Assembly (NCBI GenBank): GCA_903825065.1
Contig: CAIJZG010000305.1
Span: 1-18,056 of the forward strand
Direction: 5' to 3'
Length of the DNA stretch: 18,056 nucleotides
From: an uncultured Bacteroidota bacterium
Lineage (GTDB): Bacteria; Bacteroidota; Bacteroidia; Chitinophagales; Chitinophagaceae
The position numbers and the translations under genes were made by a program. This document shows, in pieces, positions 1 through 6,707 of the stretch (the first letter of the stretch is position 1; each line of letters opens with the position of its first letter). The notes beneath the pieces are model-generated. The model made no database searches and had not been told where the DNA came from. It saw only the letters and a list, made by a program, of their open reading frames with translations.

Positions 1-535
1 AATGTGAAGATTTAAACCTTGTATAAATGGTTTCATTCGCATACTTGCATAGTTGATTTCGATCCAACATCCAAACCATTATTTGTTTGTTACTCAAAAG
101 AATTTTCAGGTCTTCATATGGAAGCGCATCTTTTTTATTTAAATCAACAGGATGATCAACTGGTTTATTCAGTTCTTGTCCGATTAATAGAAAGCCAATT
201 GGTCCCTGGCTTTCATCTTCAATCATAGAAATAATAAACTGGATGCCAAATTGAAATTTCACATCAGCAATACTATTGATGTGCACGTTTTGGGGTTTCG
301 TATTTTCTTCAAGGCATTTAAGAAGCGCTTTACGATAATTTATTCGATCTAACTCGCATAGCAAATTCGGAAATTTCGAGTTGTTCTCAGGGTTTAGCGA
401 ATCAAGTTTTAATTGTCTAGCCGATTTATCATTGAAATAATTGATATTCCCTAATATGTCGGTACTGATAATAAAATGAATATTCGATTGAATTAATACA
501 GATAAGGTACTATCTAGGTTGTAGGGGTATTTCAT
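1..535 (-). CDS. PAS-domain signalling protein, C-terminal part outside the window
   Basis: An open frame of 178 codons runs leftwards from an ATG at 535 and is still open at base 1, so only the N-terminus is present. An in-frame TGA lies eight codons upstream, which fixes the ATG as the first possible Met. Two PAS-like segments are visible. The first covers about residues 18-118 and begins SNIHFIISTDILGNINYF, the usual 'what is seen, then a turn, then N/F' pattern. The second starts at about 150 with VWMLDRNQLCKYANETIY. There is no signal peptide or membrane segment, so a cytoplasmic sensor is likely. In Bacteroidota such proteins usually continue into a histidine kinase, but no kinase motif is in view and the output domain is unknown. 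The response regulator at 725-1351 is the immediate upstream neighbour on the same strand, which suggests (inference) a functional pair. The two are separated by a terminator, so this gene probably has its own promoter. PAS assignment is fairly sure; kinase assignment is not. Confidence 0.75.
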   Translation of the reverse strand, partial: MKYPYNLDSTLSVLIQSNIHFIISTDILGNINYFNDKSARQLKLDSLNPENNSKFPNLLCELDRINYRKALLKCLEENTKPQNVHINSIADVKFQFGIQFIISMIEDESQGPIGFLLIGQELNKPVDHPVDLNKKDALPYEDLKILLSNKQIMVWMLDRNQLCKYANETIYTRFKSSH

Positions 536-537
536 AA

Positions 538-560
538 ACCTTGTTTTACAAGAGCAAGGT
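538..560 (-). promoter_or_regulatory. Hairpin overlapping the ribosome-binding region of the PAS gene
   Basis: ACCTTG (538-543) and CAAGGT (555-560) form a six-base inverted repeat that ends two bases before the ATG at 533-535. A second, mutually exclusive hairpin, CTTGT-TTT-ACAAG (540-552), shares the left arm. In the mRNA the only purine-rich element before the start (AAGG, three bases from the ATG) lies inside the paired arm. This could modulate translation, but it may be chance in AT-rich DNA. Confidence 0.3.
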
Positions 561-626
561 CATACATGATAAATGGAAGAATGGTAGTAGAAGACTCAAT
601 TAATGCCTAAGATTCATTGATTATTG

Positions 627-648
627 CGTAGTGTAATTACTACGGAGT
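627..648. promoter_or_regulatory. Overlapping dyad symmetries, candidate operator
   Basis: CGTAGT (627-632) and ACTACG (639-644) form an inverted repeat with a six-base spacer. The right arm is reused in the near-palindrome ACTACGGAGT (639-648). GTAATTAC (633-640) is itself a perfect eight-base palindrome. The element sits about 90 bases upstream of the PAS-gene start and next to the terminator. Its size fits a site for a dimeric LuxR/NarL-type regulator such as the neighbouring one. No binding is shown by the sequence alone. Confidence 0.35.
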
Positions 649-649
649 T

Positions 650-701
650 GCCAATAAAAAAAGTCCCAAAAACTATTGCTGGTTTGGGACTTTTTATTGG
701 C
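650..701 (-). terminator. Intrinsic terminator of the response-regulator gene, probably bidirectional
   Basis: The left arm 650-670 pairs with 683-701 over 19 base pairs, with a two-base bulge. The GC core is GTCCC/GGGAC and the loop is 12 bases. On the minus strand the core is followed by seven T (complement of A at 656-662), and the plus strand shows GGGAC followed by five T, so the structure can work in both directions. It starts 24 bases after the stop of the regulator and separates it from the PAS gene. Confidence 0.85.
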
Positions 702-724
702 TGAAATAAACAGTGCCTTAATAA

Positions 725-1351
725 TTAAATTAAGTTATGTTTCATACTATATTTTACTAAATCAGCATTATTGTGAATATTCAGTTTTTCCATGATCCGG
801 GTACGATAAGTGCTGATGGTATTAACACTAAGACTAAGTATTTCTCCAATTTTTGATATACTTTGACCCTGTGCAATCAGCTTCAAAACTTCAAATTCTC
901 TATCTGATAATATTTCGTGTGGTGCTTTATCAATATTTTGTTCAATAGATTCTGCTAATACTTCGGCTACCTGAGCAGTAATGTATTTTCTGCCACCTAA
1001 AATTTTCTCTACTGCATTTACTAATTCAAAAGGAGCACTCTCTTTGGTTAAATAACCAGAAGCACCTGCTTTAATCGCCCTAACAGCATATTGTTCAGGA
1101 GCATGCATACTTAGCATTAATACTGGGATGGCAGGGGCATATTCTTTAATTTGTTTCAATATTTCTATACCAGATTGACCAGGCATAGTTATATCAGAAA
1201 TAATGATATCCCACTTTTCGTGAAGTGCCTTTTTTAGTAAATCAGCACCATCGCAGACATCTGTGATTTCACAAAAAGGAAAAGCCTCTAGCAAAATCCT
1301 TTTTAAACCTTCTCTTACAATGGTATGGTCATCTGCAATTAAAACTTTCAT
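725..1351 (-). CDS. NarL/FixJ-family response regulator
   Basis: A 208-residue two-domain transcription factor of standard family length. The receiver domain (about 1-120) has the acidic pocket ADD (6-8), the phospho-acceptor Asp53 in SDITMPG, the switch Ser81 in LMLSMH and Lys103 in YLTKES. The LuxR/GerE helix-turn-helix (about 145-208) contains LSDREFEVLKLIAQG and a recognition segment with VNTISTYRTRIMEKL. It is expected to be phosphorylated by a histidine kinase and then bind DNA as a dimer in the cytoplasm. The PAS protein encoded directly downstream is a possible partner (inference). No signal or target is evident. A terminator follows the gene, and the 224-base gap upstream separates it from the divergent thyA. 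Start ATG at 1351 places the MKVLIADDH motif at the N-terminus, as usual in the family. Confidence 0.95.
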   Translation of the reverse strand: MKVLIADDHTIVREGLKRILLEAFPFCEITDVCDGADLLKKALHEKWDIIISDITMPGQSGIEILKQIKEYAPAIPVLMLSMHAPEQYAVRAIKAGASGYLTKESAPFELVNAVEKILGGRKYITAQVAEVLAESIEQNIDKAPHEILSDREFEVLKLIAQGQSISKIGEILSLSVNTISTYRTRIMEKLNIHNNADLVKYSMKHNLI

Positions 1352-1458
1352 AATTAAATATATGGCTTTTAAAAAATTAGGCGGGTTTTGCCATTTTTTT
1401 TATTGTTTTCAATGGGGATATTGGCTTTGGTAGCAAGGTAAAGTTAGTGTTTTCCTAT

Positions 1459-1472
1459 TAGAAAAATTTCTA
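1459..1472. promoter_or_regulatory. Inverted repeat in the gap between the regulator gene and thyA
   Basis: TAGAAA and TTTCTA are separated by AA, giving a 14-base dyad within the 224-base region (1352-1575) between two divergent genes. It could be an operator for either. AT-rich palindromes of this size are common by chance, so support is weak. The rest of the gap holds only a possible -7 box for thyA. Confidence 0.2.
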
Positions 1473-1538
1473 TTTTGGATAAGGATATTCTTGAACTAGA
1501 TAGCATTAATTAACAGAGAATCCCCAATTAGCATACAC

Positions 1539-1546
1539 TATGTTTG
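1539..1546 (+). promoter_or_regulatory. Candidate -7 promoter box for thyA
   Basis: TATGTTTG matches the Bacteroidota -7 consensus TAnnTTTG exactly and lies 29 bases before the thyA ATG, giving a predicted leader of about 20 bases. No clear -33 TTTG is present at the expected distance, so this is a moderate call. Confidence 0.4.
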
Positions 1547-1575
1547 CTTATCAGCAGATATACTAACTTGCAGCC

Positions 1576-2370
1576 ATGCAACAATACCATCAGCTTCTTC
1601 AATATATTTTAGACAATGGGGCAGTTAAAACCGACCGAACGGGCACCGGAACCAAAAGCTGTTTTGGTTATCAAATGCGGTTTGATTTACAAAAAGGGTT
1701 TCCTATGGTAACAACCAAGAAACTTCATTTGAAAAGTATTGTTTATGAATTACTATGGTTTTTGAATGGGGATACGAATGTGAAATATCTGAATGATCAT
1801 AAAGTAAGCATTTGGGATGAGTGGGCCGATGAAAATGGAGATCTGGGCCCTGTCTATGGTAAACAATGGAGGGCATGGCAGGGAGCAGATGGGGTTGTTG
1901 TGGACCAGATTACAGATTTGATTCGTCAAATAAAGAATACACCAGATAGTAGAAGGATGATAGTTAGCGCTTGGAATGTAGCGGAATTGCCCAAAATGGC
2001 ATTGATGCCTTGTCATAGCCTTTTTCAATTTTATGTAGCTGATGGTAAATTAAGCTGTCAATTATACCAACGGAGCGCGGATGTTTTTCTTGGAGTTCCA
2101 TTCAATATTGCTTCTTATGCCTTGTTAACTATGATGATTGCACAAGTTTGTGATTTAGCCTATGGCGATTTTGTGCACAGTTTTGGAGATGTTCATTTGT
2201 ACAACAATCATATAGAACAGGCAACTTTACAATTGAGTAGAGAACCGTTTGCATTGCCTACCATGAAAATAAATCCAGCAGTAAAAGATATTTTTAGTTT
2301 TCAATTTGAGGATTTTTCACTTGAAAATTATCAACACCATCCTCCCATTAAAGCGCCTGTAGCGGTTTAA
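1576..2370 (+). CDS. thyA: Thymidylate synthase
   Basis: Converts dUMP to dTMP using 5,10-methylenetetrahydrofolate as both methyl donor and reductant, releasing dihydrofolate; acts as a cytoplasmic homodimer. At 264 residues it is exactly the length of the E. coli enzyme and shares its numbering. Arg21 lies in the phosphate-binding DRTGTGT loop, Arg126-Arg127 in DSRRMIVSAWN, the nucleophile Cys146 in MPCHSLFQFYV, Asp169 in RSADVFLG, and Asn177 in PFNIASY. All key residues are intact, so the enzyme should be active. It heads a plus-strand run with folA 28 bases downstream, whose product recycles the dihydrofolate made here. The start is ATG with no Shine-Dalgarno sequence. Confidence 0.99.
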   Translation: MQQYHQLLQYILDNGAVKTDRTGTGTKSCFGYQMRFDLQKGFPMVTTKKLHLKSIVYELLWFLNGDTNVKYLNDHKVSIWDEWADENGDLGPVYGKQWRAWQGADGVVVDQITDLIRQIKNTPDSRRMIVSAWNVAELPKMALMPCHSLFQFYVADGKLSCQLYQRSADVFLGVPFNIASYALLTMMIAQVCDLAYGDFVHSFGDVHLYNNHIEQATLQLSREPFALPTMKINPAVKDIFSFQFEDFSLENYQHHPPIKAPVAV

Positions 2371-2398
2371 TTTCTTATTAAAATTTAATTGTTTCAGG

Positions 2399-2899
2399 AT
2401 GAATATTAACCTTGTTGTAGCTGCTTCTAAAAACAATGCCATTGGTAAAAACAACCAATTATTATGGCATTTGCCAAAAGATATGCGCTTTTTTAAAAAT
2501 ACTACCTGGGCAATGCCTGTGATCATGGGAAGAAAAACTTTTGAATCACTTTCCGGGAAAGCATTATCAGGAAGATTAAATATTGTTGTTACAAGACAAA
2601 AAGATTGGAAGGCATTAAATGTTTCAGCTGTAAATAGTTTAGAAGCTGCAATTGAACTTGCTGGATTACAAGATTATAAAGAAGTGTTTGTGATTGGAGG
2701 TGCCGAAATTTATGAACAGACTTTGCCAATAGCAAATACCATTTATTTAACACGAGTAGATGCCGTTATTGAAGGGGATAGTTATTTTCCTTTATTAGGA
2801 GATGAATGGAAATTGATTTCAGAAGAATCTATTCAGGCAGATGCCAAACACGTTTATCCATTTGATTTTCAGGTTTGGAAAAACCCAAAAGCGTCTTAA
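2399..2899 (+). CDS. folA: Dihydrofolate reductase
   Basis: NADPH-dependent reduction of dihydrofolate to tetrahydrofolate in the cytoplasm, closing the cycle with thymidylate synthase encoded 28 bases upstream. The 166-residue length is typical of bacterial enzymes. The N-terminal strand VVAASKNNAIGKNNQLLWHLP includes the substrate loop. The catalytic acid is Asp28 in LPKDMRFF, the cofactor-binding MGRKTFESL is at 43-51, and the VIGGAEIYEQ motif is at about 98-107. No key residue is missing. The next gene starts three bases after the stop, so translational coupling is likely. Adjacency of thyA and folA is a common bacterial arrangement. Confidence 0.98.
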   Translation: MNINLVVAASKNNAIGKNNQLLWHLPKDMRFFKNTTWAMPVIMGRKTFESLSGKALSGRLNIVVTRQKDWKALNVSAVNSLEAAIELAGLQDYKEVFVIGGAEIYEQTLPIANTIYLTRVDAVIEGDSYFPLLGDEWKLISEESIQADAKHVYPFDFQVWKNPKAS

Positions 2900-2902
2900 A
2901 AT

Positions 2903-3376
2903 ATGTTTGAATTTATTTTCGGGTCCTATATTTTACTTTTTCCAGTGTTGCTAATTGCCGCACAAATTCTTCCGTTTATTTATAAAGAAGTGGTTATTAA
3001 TTTAAGGGCAACTATTCAGGTATCACTAATCGTGTATTCGTTTTTTTTAATACGGCAGTTAATTGGATTATATCAACTAACCAGACTTTTCAAAATGAAT
3101 CATACCGAAAGGGAATATTTTGGGACTTCTATGGTTGAGATGTTACTGATCATTATACTGCCCTTTCTGTTTGTAAATAAAAAAATTAGAAATGGGTACT
3201 TCGTGGGTTTGATTCTTTGGTTCGTATTATCATATGCACAAATGCAAAAAGGGTTGATCTTCTTGGGCGGGGGGATTTTTTTTGTTAACGCCATTCTTTT
3301 TTATCTCAGTTTACTCACGGCTATATATGCGTTGCTTTGGCTCCTAAAAAAATCGGCTACAAACTTTAACCTATAA
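2903..3376 (+). CDS. Unknown four-to-five-span inner-membrane protein
   Basis: I do not recognise this 157-residue protein. Hydrophobic segments lie at about 4-23, 32-57, 76-91, 97-112 and 117-147, the last long enough for one or two passes. Between the second and third is a polar loop with MNHTEREYFGTSMVEM, and a basic turn NKKIRNG precedes the fourth. No catalytic motif, cysteine pair or signal peptide is evident; the protein ends in LLKKSATNFNL. It begins three bases after folA and ends one base before the next gene, so it is almost certainly co-transcribed and co-translated with them. The tight packing is the best evidence that it is a real gene. The position next to folate genes suggests no particular role by itself; its function is unknown. 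Confidence 0.8.
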   Translation: MFEFIFGSYILLFPVLLIAAQILPFIYKEVVINLRATIQVSLIVYSFFLIRQLIGLYQLTRLFKMNHTEREYFGTSMVEMLLIIILPFLFVNKKIRNGYFVGLILWFVLSYAQMQKGLIFLGGGIFFVNAILFYLSLLTAIYALLWLLKKSATNFNL

Positions 3377-3377
3377 T

Positions 3378-4175
3378 ATGTATTCTCCCTTAAAACTATT
3401 ATCAAAGTTTGTCAGTTACAAGATTCATGCATCAAATGCTAAAGGGCATGGGATACATTCGCCATTTGTATATGATTTTATTCGCCATGTTCTGATGGAA
3501 AATAAAACTTTTTATTCCTATGAGGCAATTGAATCATGTAGAAAAAATATGTGGAAAGATAAACGGGTATTGCATATTGAGGATTTCGGCGCAGGCTCTC
3601 GATTAAGAAAAACAAATCAAAGAACGGTATCAGAAATTGCTCATTCTTCGCTGAAACCCCAAAAATATAGTCAATTGCTTTTTAGAATGATTAACCATTA
3701 TCATTCCCAAAATATTCTTGAATTAGGAACTTCATTGGGTATCACTAGTTCCTACTTGGCTTCTGCAAAAGCAGATGCAATGGTGCACACAATGGAAGGG
3801 TCAACAGAAATTGCGGCAATTGCGAAATCTAATTTTGAAAAGTTACAACTTAAAAATATTCAAGTTATTACAGGTAACTTTGATGACAAATTGCCTGTGT
3901 TTTTAGCCACACAAAACAAACTGGATTTTATTTTTATCGATGGTAATCATCGATTAAAACCAACCTTGAGTTATTTTGAAATGTTAATTAAAAAGACTGA
4001 TGAAAATTCAATTTTAATATTTGATGATATTCATTGGAGCGAAGAAATGGAATTAGCTTGGAAAGAAATTCAAAATCATCCCCTGGTAACTGTTACAATT
4101 GACTTGTTTTTTATTGGGATCGTATTTTTTCGTAAAGAAAATATCGTAAAACAACATTTTCAGATTAACTTCTAA
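3378..4175 (+). CDS. Class I SAM-dependent O-methyltransferase-like protein
   Basis: 265 residues. An N-terminal helical part contains the conserved AKGHGIHSPFVYDFI (21-35). The Rossmann methyltransferase core has motif I ELGTSLG (115-121) for S-adenosylmethionine, FIFIDGNH (184-191) and FDDIHW (215-220), the pattern of the O-methyltransferase-3 / Methyltransf_24 families that often bind a metal through these Asp residues. The C-terminus VKQHFQINF resembles a group I associate with Bacteroidota. The substrate cannot be told from sequence. There is no signal peptide, so it should be cytoplasmic. It starts one base after the upstream membrane-protein gene, the tightest junction in the thyA-folA run, which hints that those two act together (inference). 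A gap of 62 bases follows, containing a promoter box for the next gene. Confidence 0.88.
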   Translation: MYSPLKLLSKFVSYKIHASNAKGHGIHSPFVYDFIRHVLMENKTFYSYEAIESCRKNMWKDKRVLHIEDFGAGSRLRKTNQRTVSEIAHSSLKPQKYSQLLFRMINHYHSQNILELGTSLGITSSYLASAKADAMVHTMEGSTEIAAIAKSNFEKLQLKNIQVITGNFDDKLPVFLATQNKLDFIFIDGNHRLKPTLSYFEMLIKKTDENSILIFDDIHWSEEMELAWKEIQNHPLVTVTIDLFFIGIVFFRKENIVKQHFQINF

Positions 4176-4215
4176 TAACCCCACAATTCACAATTAGCCC
4201 TGATTTTGGATTATG

Positions 4216-4223
4216 TATATTTG
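4216..4223 (+). promoter_or_regulatory. Candidate -7 promoter box for the RsmF-like gene
   Basis: TATATTTG is an exact TAnnTTTG match. It ends 14 bases before the TTG start at 4238, which predicts a very short leader. No TTTG is found at the -33 distance. Confidence 0.4.
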
Positions 4224-4237
4224 AAAAAAAATATCTT

Positions 4238-5590
4238 TTGGTAGTTCCTGCGGCATTGATTCAATCTTTACAAACAGCAACCGGGTTTCAAATGGAAGCT
4301 TTCGAAGCCGTTCATGAATCTGGGGATCAAATTGTTTCTATACGATTGAATCCCTCAAAAACCTTTAATCTTTCACATTTACCTCTAGCCGAAAATGTAG
4401 CTTGGTGTGATGATGGCAAGTATTTAAAAGAACGTCCATTTTTTACTTTCGATCCTTTTTTGCATGCAGGAGCTTATTATGTACAGGAGGCGAGTAGTAT
4501 GTTTTTGTGGCAAGCCATTCAACAATTAGTGCCAGAAAAACAGGGAAAAAAAGTGTTGGATTTATGTGCAGCACCAGGTGGCAAATCCACTTTACTCTCA
4601 TCTTATTTTAATGAGGGATTAGTGGTTGCCAATGAAGTAATCAAAAACCGCGCAAATATTTTAGTTGAAAATTGTTCCAAATGGGGGGATGGGCATTTGT
4701 TAGTGACCAATAACGACCCTTCACATTTTCAATCGCTACCAGGTTATTTTGATGTGTTGATGATTGATGCACCTTGTAGTGGTAGTGGACTATTTAGAAA
4801 AGATCCTGCTGCTGTGGATGAATGGAGTGAGTCAAATGTTAGTTTGTGTAGTCAGAGGCAGCAAAGAATTTTGGCGGATGCACTTCCTTGCCTGGCCGAA
4901 AATGGGTTACTTATTTATTCTACTTGTTCCTATTCTCAGGAAGAAGATGAAGCTATTTGTGACTGGTTATTGGATGAAATGGAAATGGAATCCCTGTCCA
5001 TACAAATTGATAAGAGCTGGGGAATTGTTGAAACTGCCTCTCCAACTAAGCATGCATTAGGGTATCGATTTTATCCAGATCAGGTGAAAGGAGAAGGATT
5101 CTTTATTGCTTGTTTTAGAAAGACCAAGAGTGAATTTGTAGTTAAATCTAAAATGAAAGGGCTGCATTTGACTTCTAAACTTCAAATGCAACAACTGCAA
5201 TCTGCTATAAATTTGCCAGAAAACCTATCTTATTTCGATCAAAATGATGCCATCAGAGCTATTGAAACTGTATGGATGTCAGATCTTAGTATTTTGGCAA
5301 GCCATTTATATATTAAAAAAGCGGGAATAGAAATTGCAAATATGAAAGGGAAAGATATTATTCCTTCTCATGAATTGGCTTTAAGCGGATGGTTTAAAGG
5401 AGGGTTCCCAACCGTAGAATTAGACCTAAACAATGCGTTATCCTATCTGAAAAGAAAAGAATTCTCTGCAGAAGGGCAAAAAGGGTGGAATTTAATGCTT
5501 TTTGGTGGCTTGCCAATTGGCTGGGCTAAACTTTTGACAAATCGTATCAATAATTACTATCCGGCTGAATGGCGTATACTAAAAGAGTAA
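4238..5590 (+). CDS. RsmF/NOL1-NOP2-Sun family rRNA (cytosine-C5) methyltransferase
   Basis: 450 residues. It transfers a methyl group from S-adenosylmethionine to C5 of a cytosine, most likely in 16S rRNA. The NSUN catalytic domain (about 1-260) has motif I LDLCAAPGGKSTLL (107-120), motif IV DAPCSGSGLFRKDP with Cys180, and motif VI YSTCSYSQEEDE with the second catalytic Cys230. The C-terminal half (about 300-450) resembles the RsmF tail with a PUA-like RNA-binding fold and a GLPIGWAK segment. The start is unusual. No in-frame ATG precedes the conserved N-terminus; TTG at 4238 gives MVVPAALIQSL, which matches the family start, while the first ATG (codon 19) would remove the first helix. The exact target base cannot be read from sequence, so no rsm symbol is assigned. 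The LysM gene follows after 30 bases. Confidence 0.93.
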   Translation: MVVPAALIQSLQTATGFQMEAFEAVHESGDQIVSIRLNPSKTFNLSHLPLAENVAWCDDGKYLKERPFFTFDPFLHAGAYYVQEASSMFLWQAIQQLVPEKQGKKVLDLCAAPGGKSTLLSSYFNEGLVVANEVIKNRANILVENCSKWGDGHLLVTNNDPSHFQSLPGYFDVLMIDAPCSGSGLFRKDPAAVDEWSESNVSLCSQRQQRILADALPCLAENGLLIYSTCSYSQEEDEAICDWLLDEMEMESLSIQIDKSWGIVETASPTKHALGYRFYPDQVKGEGFFIACFRKTKSEFVVKSKMKGLHLTSKLQMQQLQSAINLPENLSYFDQNDAIRAIETVWMSDLSILASHLYIKKAGIEIANMKGKDIIPSHELALSGWFKGGFPTVELDLNNALSYLKRKEFSAEGQKGWNLMLFGGLPIGWAKLLTNRINNYYPAEWRILKE

Positions 5591-5620
5591 TTTTACGTTT
5601 ATATTTAAGTATTTGCAAGT

Positions 5621-6691
5621 ATGAAGAGTTTTGGTTGGTTCATCATCTGTTTCTTTACCCTAGCTGCTACAGCTCAGGACCGTTTGGTCGTGTCGGGTAT
5701 TGGAACCAACCTTTTTGTAACTAAAATAATGACAGGGCCACAGTCTTTAAGTAGTGTCTCTGACCAATATAATATTCCGCTTAGTGTTCTTGCCAAATTC
5801 AATAGTTTAAGAATCAATTTAGAATTAAGAAAAGGGGAAGAAATAAGAATCCCGCTTATCAGGGATAATTTTTTTCAAAGAAATATTTCCGGAAAATTTC
5901 AACCCGTATATCATATTTTCAAAAAAGGTGAAACACTCGAAAATCTTGCGATTAGATATCACAAAATAAATATTGATTCTCTCAAAGTTTGGAATAATCT
6001 CACAGATGATAATGTGGTTGAAAATAAGGCATTGACTATTGGATTTATTAGTAATAAAAAATCACAATTTTCTACAGCTGCATATCAGGCAATTGCATAC
6101 GACACTTTACCTAATCCAAATGTACTTGATGCAGCAAAGTTTGGAGCAAAGGAATTGAAAGGCGAGTTAAAACCAAGGCAAGTTCCGGTGCCACAGCCCC
6201 CAGCAGTTTTGCCTGTAATCACTGCTAATTCAACCGCCCCAAAGGGAGCTGCTGTTAATAATCATGAAACAGTCAATAATATTGGTTTTATAAATAGGAA
6301 ACCAGCATTAGTAGCTCCTACTTTAGTTCAAACAGAAGGCGATTTTAGTTATCGCCCACGATCAAACGATGAAGGATTTTTTGCACATATTTATTATGCG
6401 CGCATCAAGGATCGTGCATATCAGGCAATTACTGGAGACGCTTCAATTTTTAAAACTATCAGTGGATGGAATGATCGAAAATTTTATGTGTTGATCAATG
6501 AAATTATTCCTGGAACCATTGTTCGGATTACGAGCGTAAATAAGAAAAGTATCTGCGCTAAAGTATTAGGTCCCTTGCCCGAAACGAAAGGTGCAGCTGG
6601 ATTGGTTATCCGAATGAACAACGCAGCAGCTGCGGCTTTGGGAATGGAAGATCAACGTTTTATTGTTTCCATCACTTATGTAGAATATTAA
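5621..6691 (+). CDS. Secreted LysM protein with degenerate RlpA-like barrel
   Basis: 356 residues. A signal peptide (1-18, ending LAATAQ) directs export. Two LysM-like units follow: about 34-78 (PQSLSSVSDQYNIPLSVLAKF... ending GEEIRIP) and about 96-142 (YHIFKKGETLENLAIRYH...), which should bind peptidoglycan. A low-complexity Pro/Ala/Asn linker spans 183-238. The C-terminus (about 252-356) resembles the double-psi beta-barrel of RlpA: IPGTIVRITSVNKKSICAKV, then GPLP and RMNNAAAAALGM. Aligned by eye, the catalytic His and Asp of RlpA are replaced by Asn293 and Val315, so lytic activity is unlikely and a structural or binding role is inferred. It lies between the RsmF-like gene and a lipoprotein gene 16 bases downstream. 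Function beyond wall binding is not clear. Confidence 0.85.
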   Translation: MKSFGWFIICFFTLAATAQDRLVVSGIGTNLFVTKIMTGPQSLSSVSDQYNIPLSVLAKFNSLRINLELRKGEEIRIPLIRDNFFQRNISGKFQPVYHIFKKGETLENLAIRYHKINIDSLKVWNNLTDDNVVENKALTIGFISNKKSQFSTAAYQAIAYDTLPNPNVLDAAKFGAKELKGELKPRQVPVPQPPAVLPVITANSTAPKGAAVNNHETVNNIGFINRKPALVAPTLVQTEGDFSYRPRSNDEGFFAHIYYARIKDRAYQAITGDASIFKTISGWNDRKFYVLINEIIPGTIVRITSVNKKSICAKVLGPLPETKGAAGLVIRMNNAAAAALGMEDQRFIVSITYVEY

Positions 6692-6707
6692 CTTTTAAAC
6701 CATTGAA

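Noticed and set aside
19..228. 69-codon open frame on the plus strand at the left edge
   Set aside because: It is antisense to the minus-strand PAS-protein frame, which has recognisable domains and is open for 178 codons.
553..1439. Repeated octamer AGCAAGGT before the PAS gene (553-560) and the regulator gene (1432-1439)
   Set aside because: Eight bases at unrelated distances from the starts (about 18 and 80 bases) are expected by chance in 18 kb.
1352..1575. Small gene or RNA in the 224-base gap before thyA
   Set aside because: No frame with a plausible start and composition, and no stable hairpin or terminator; only a short dyad and a promoter box are seen.
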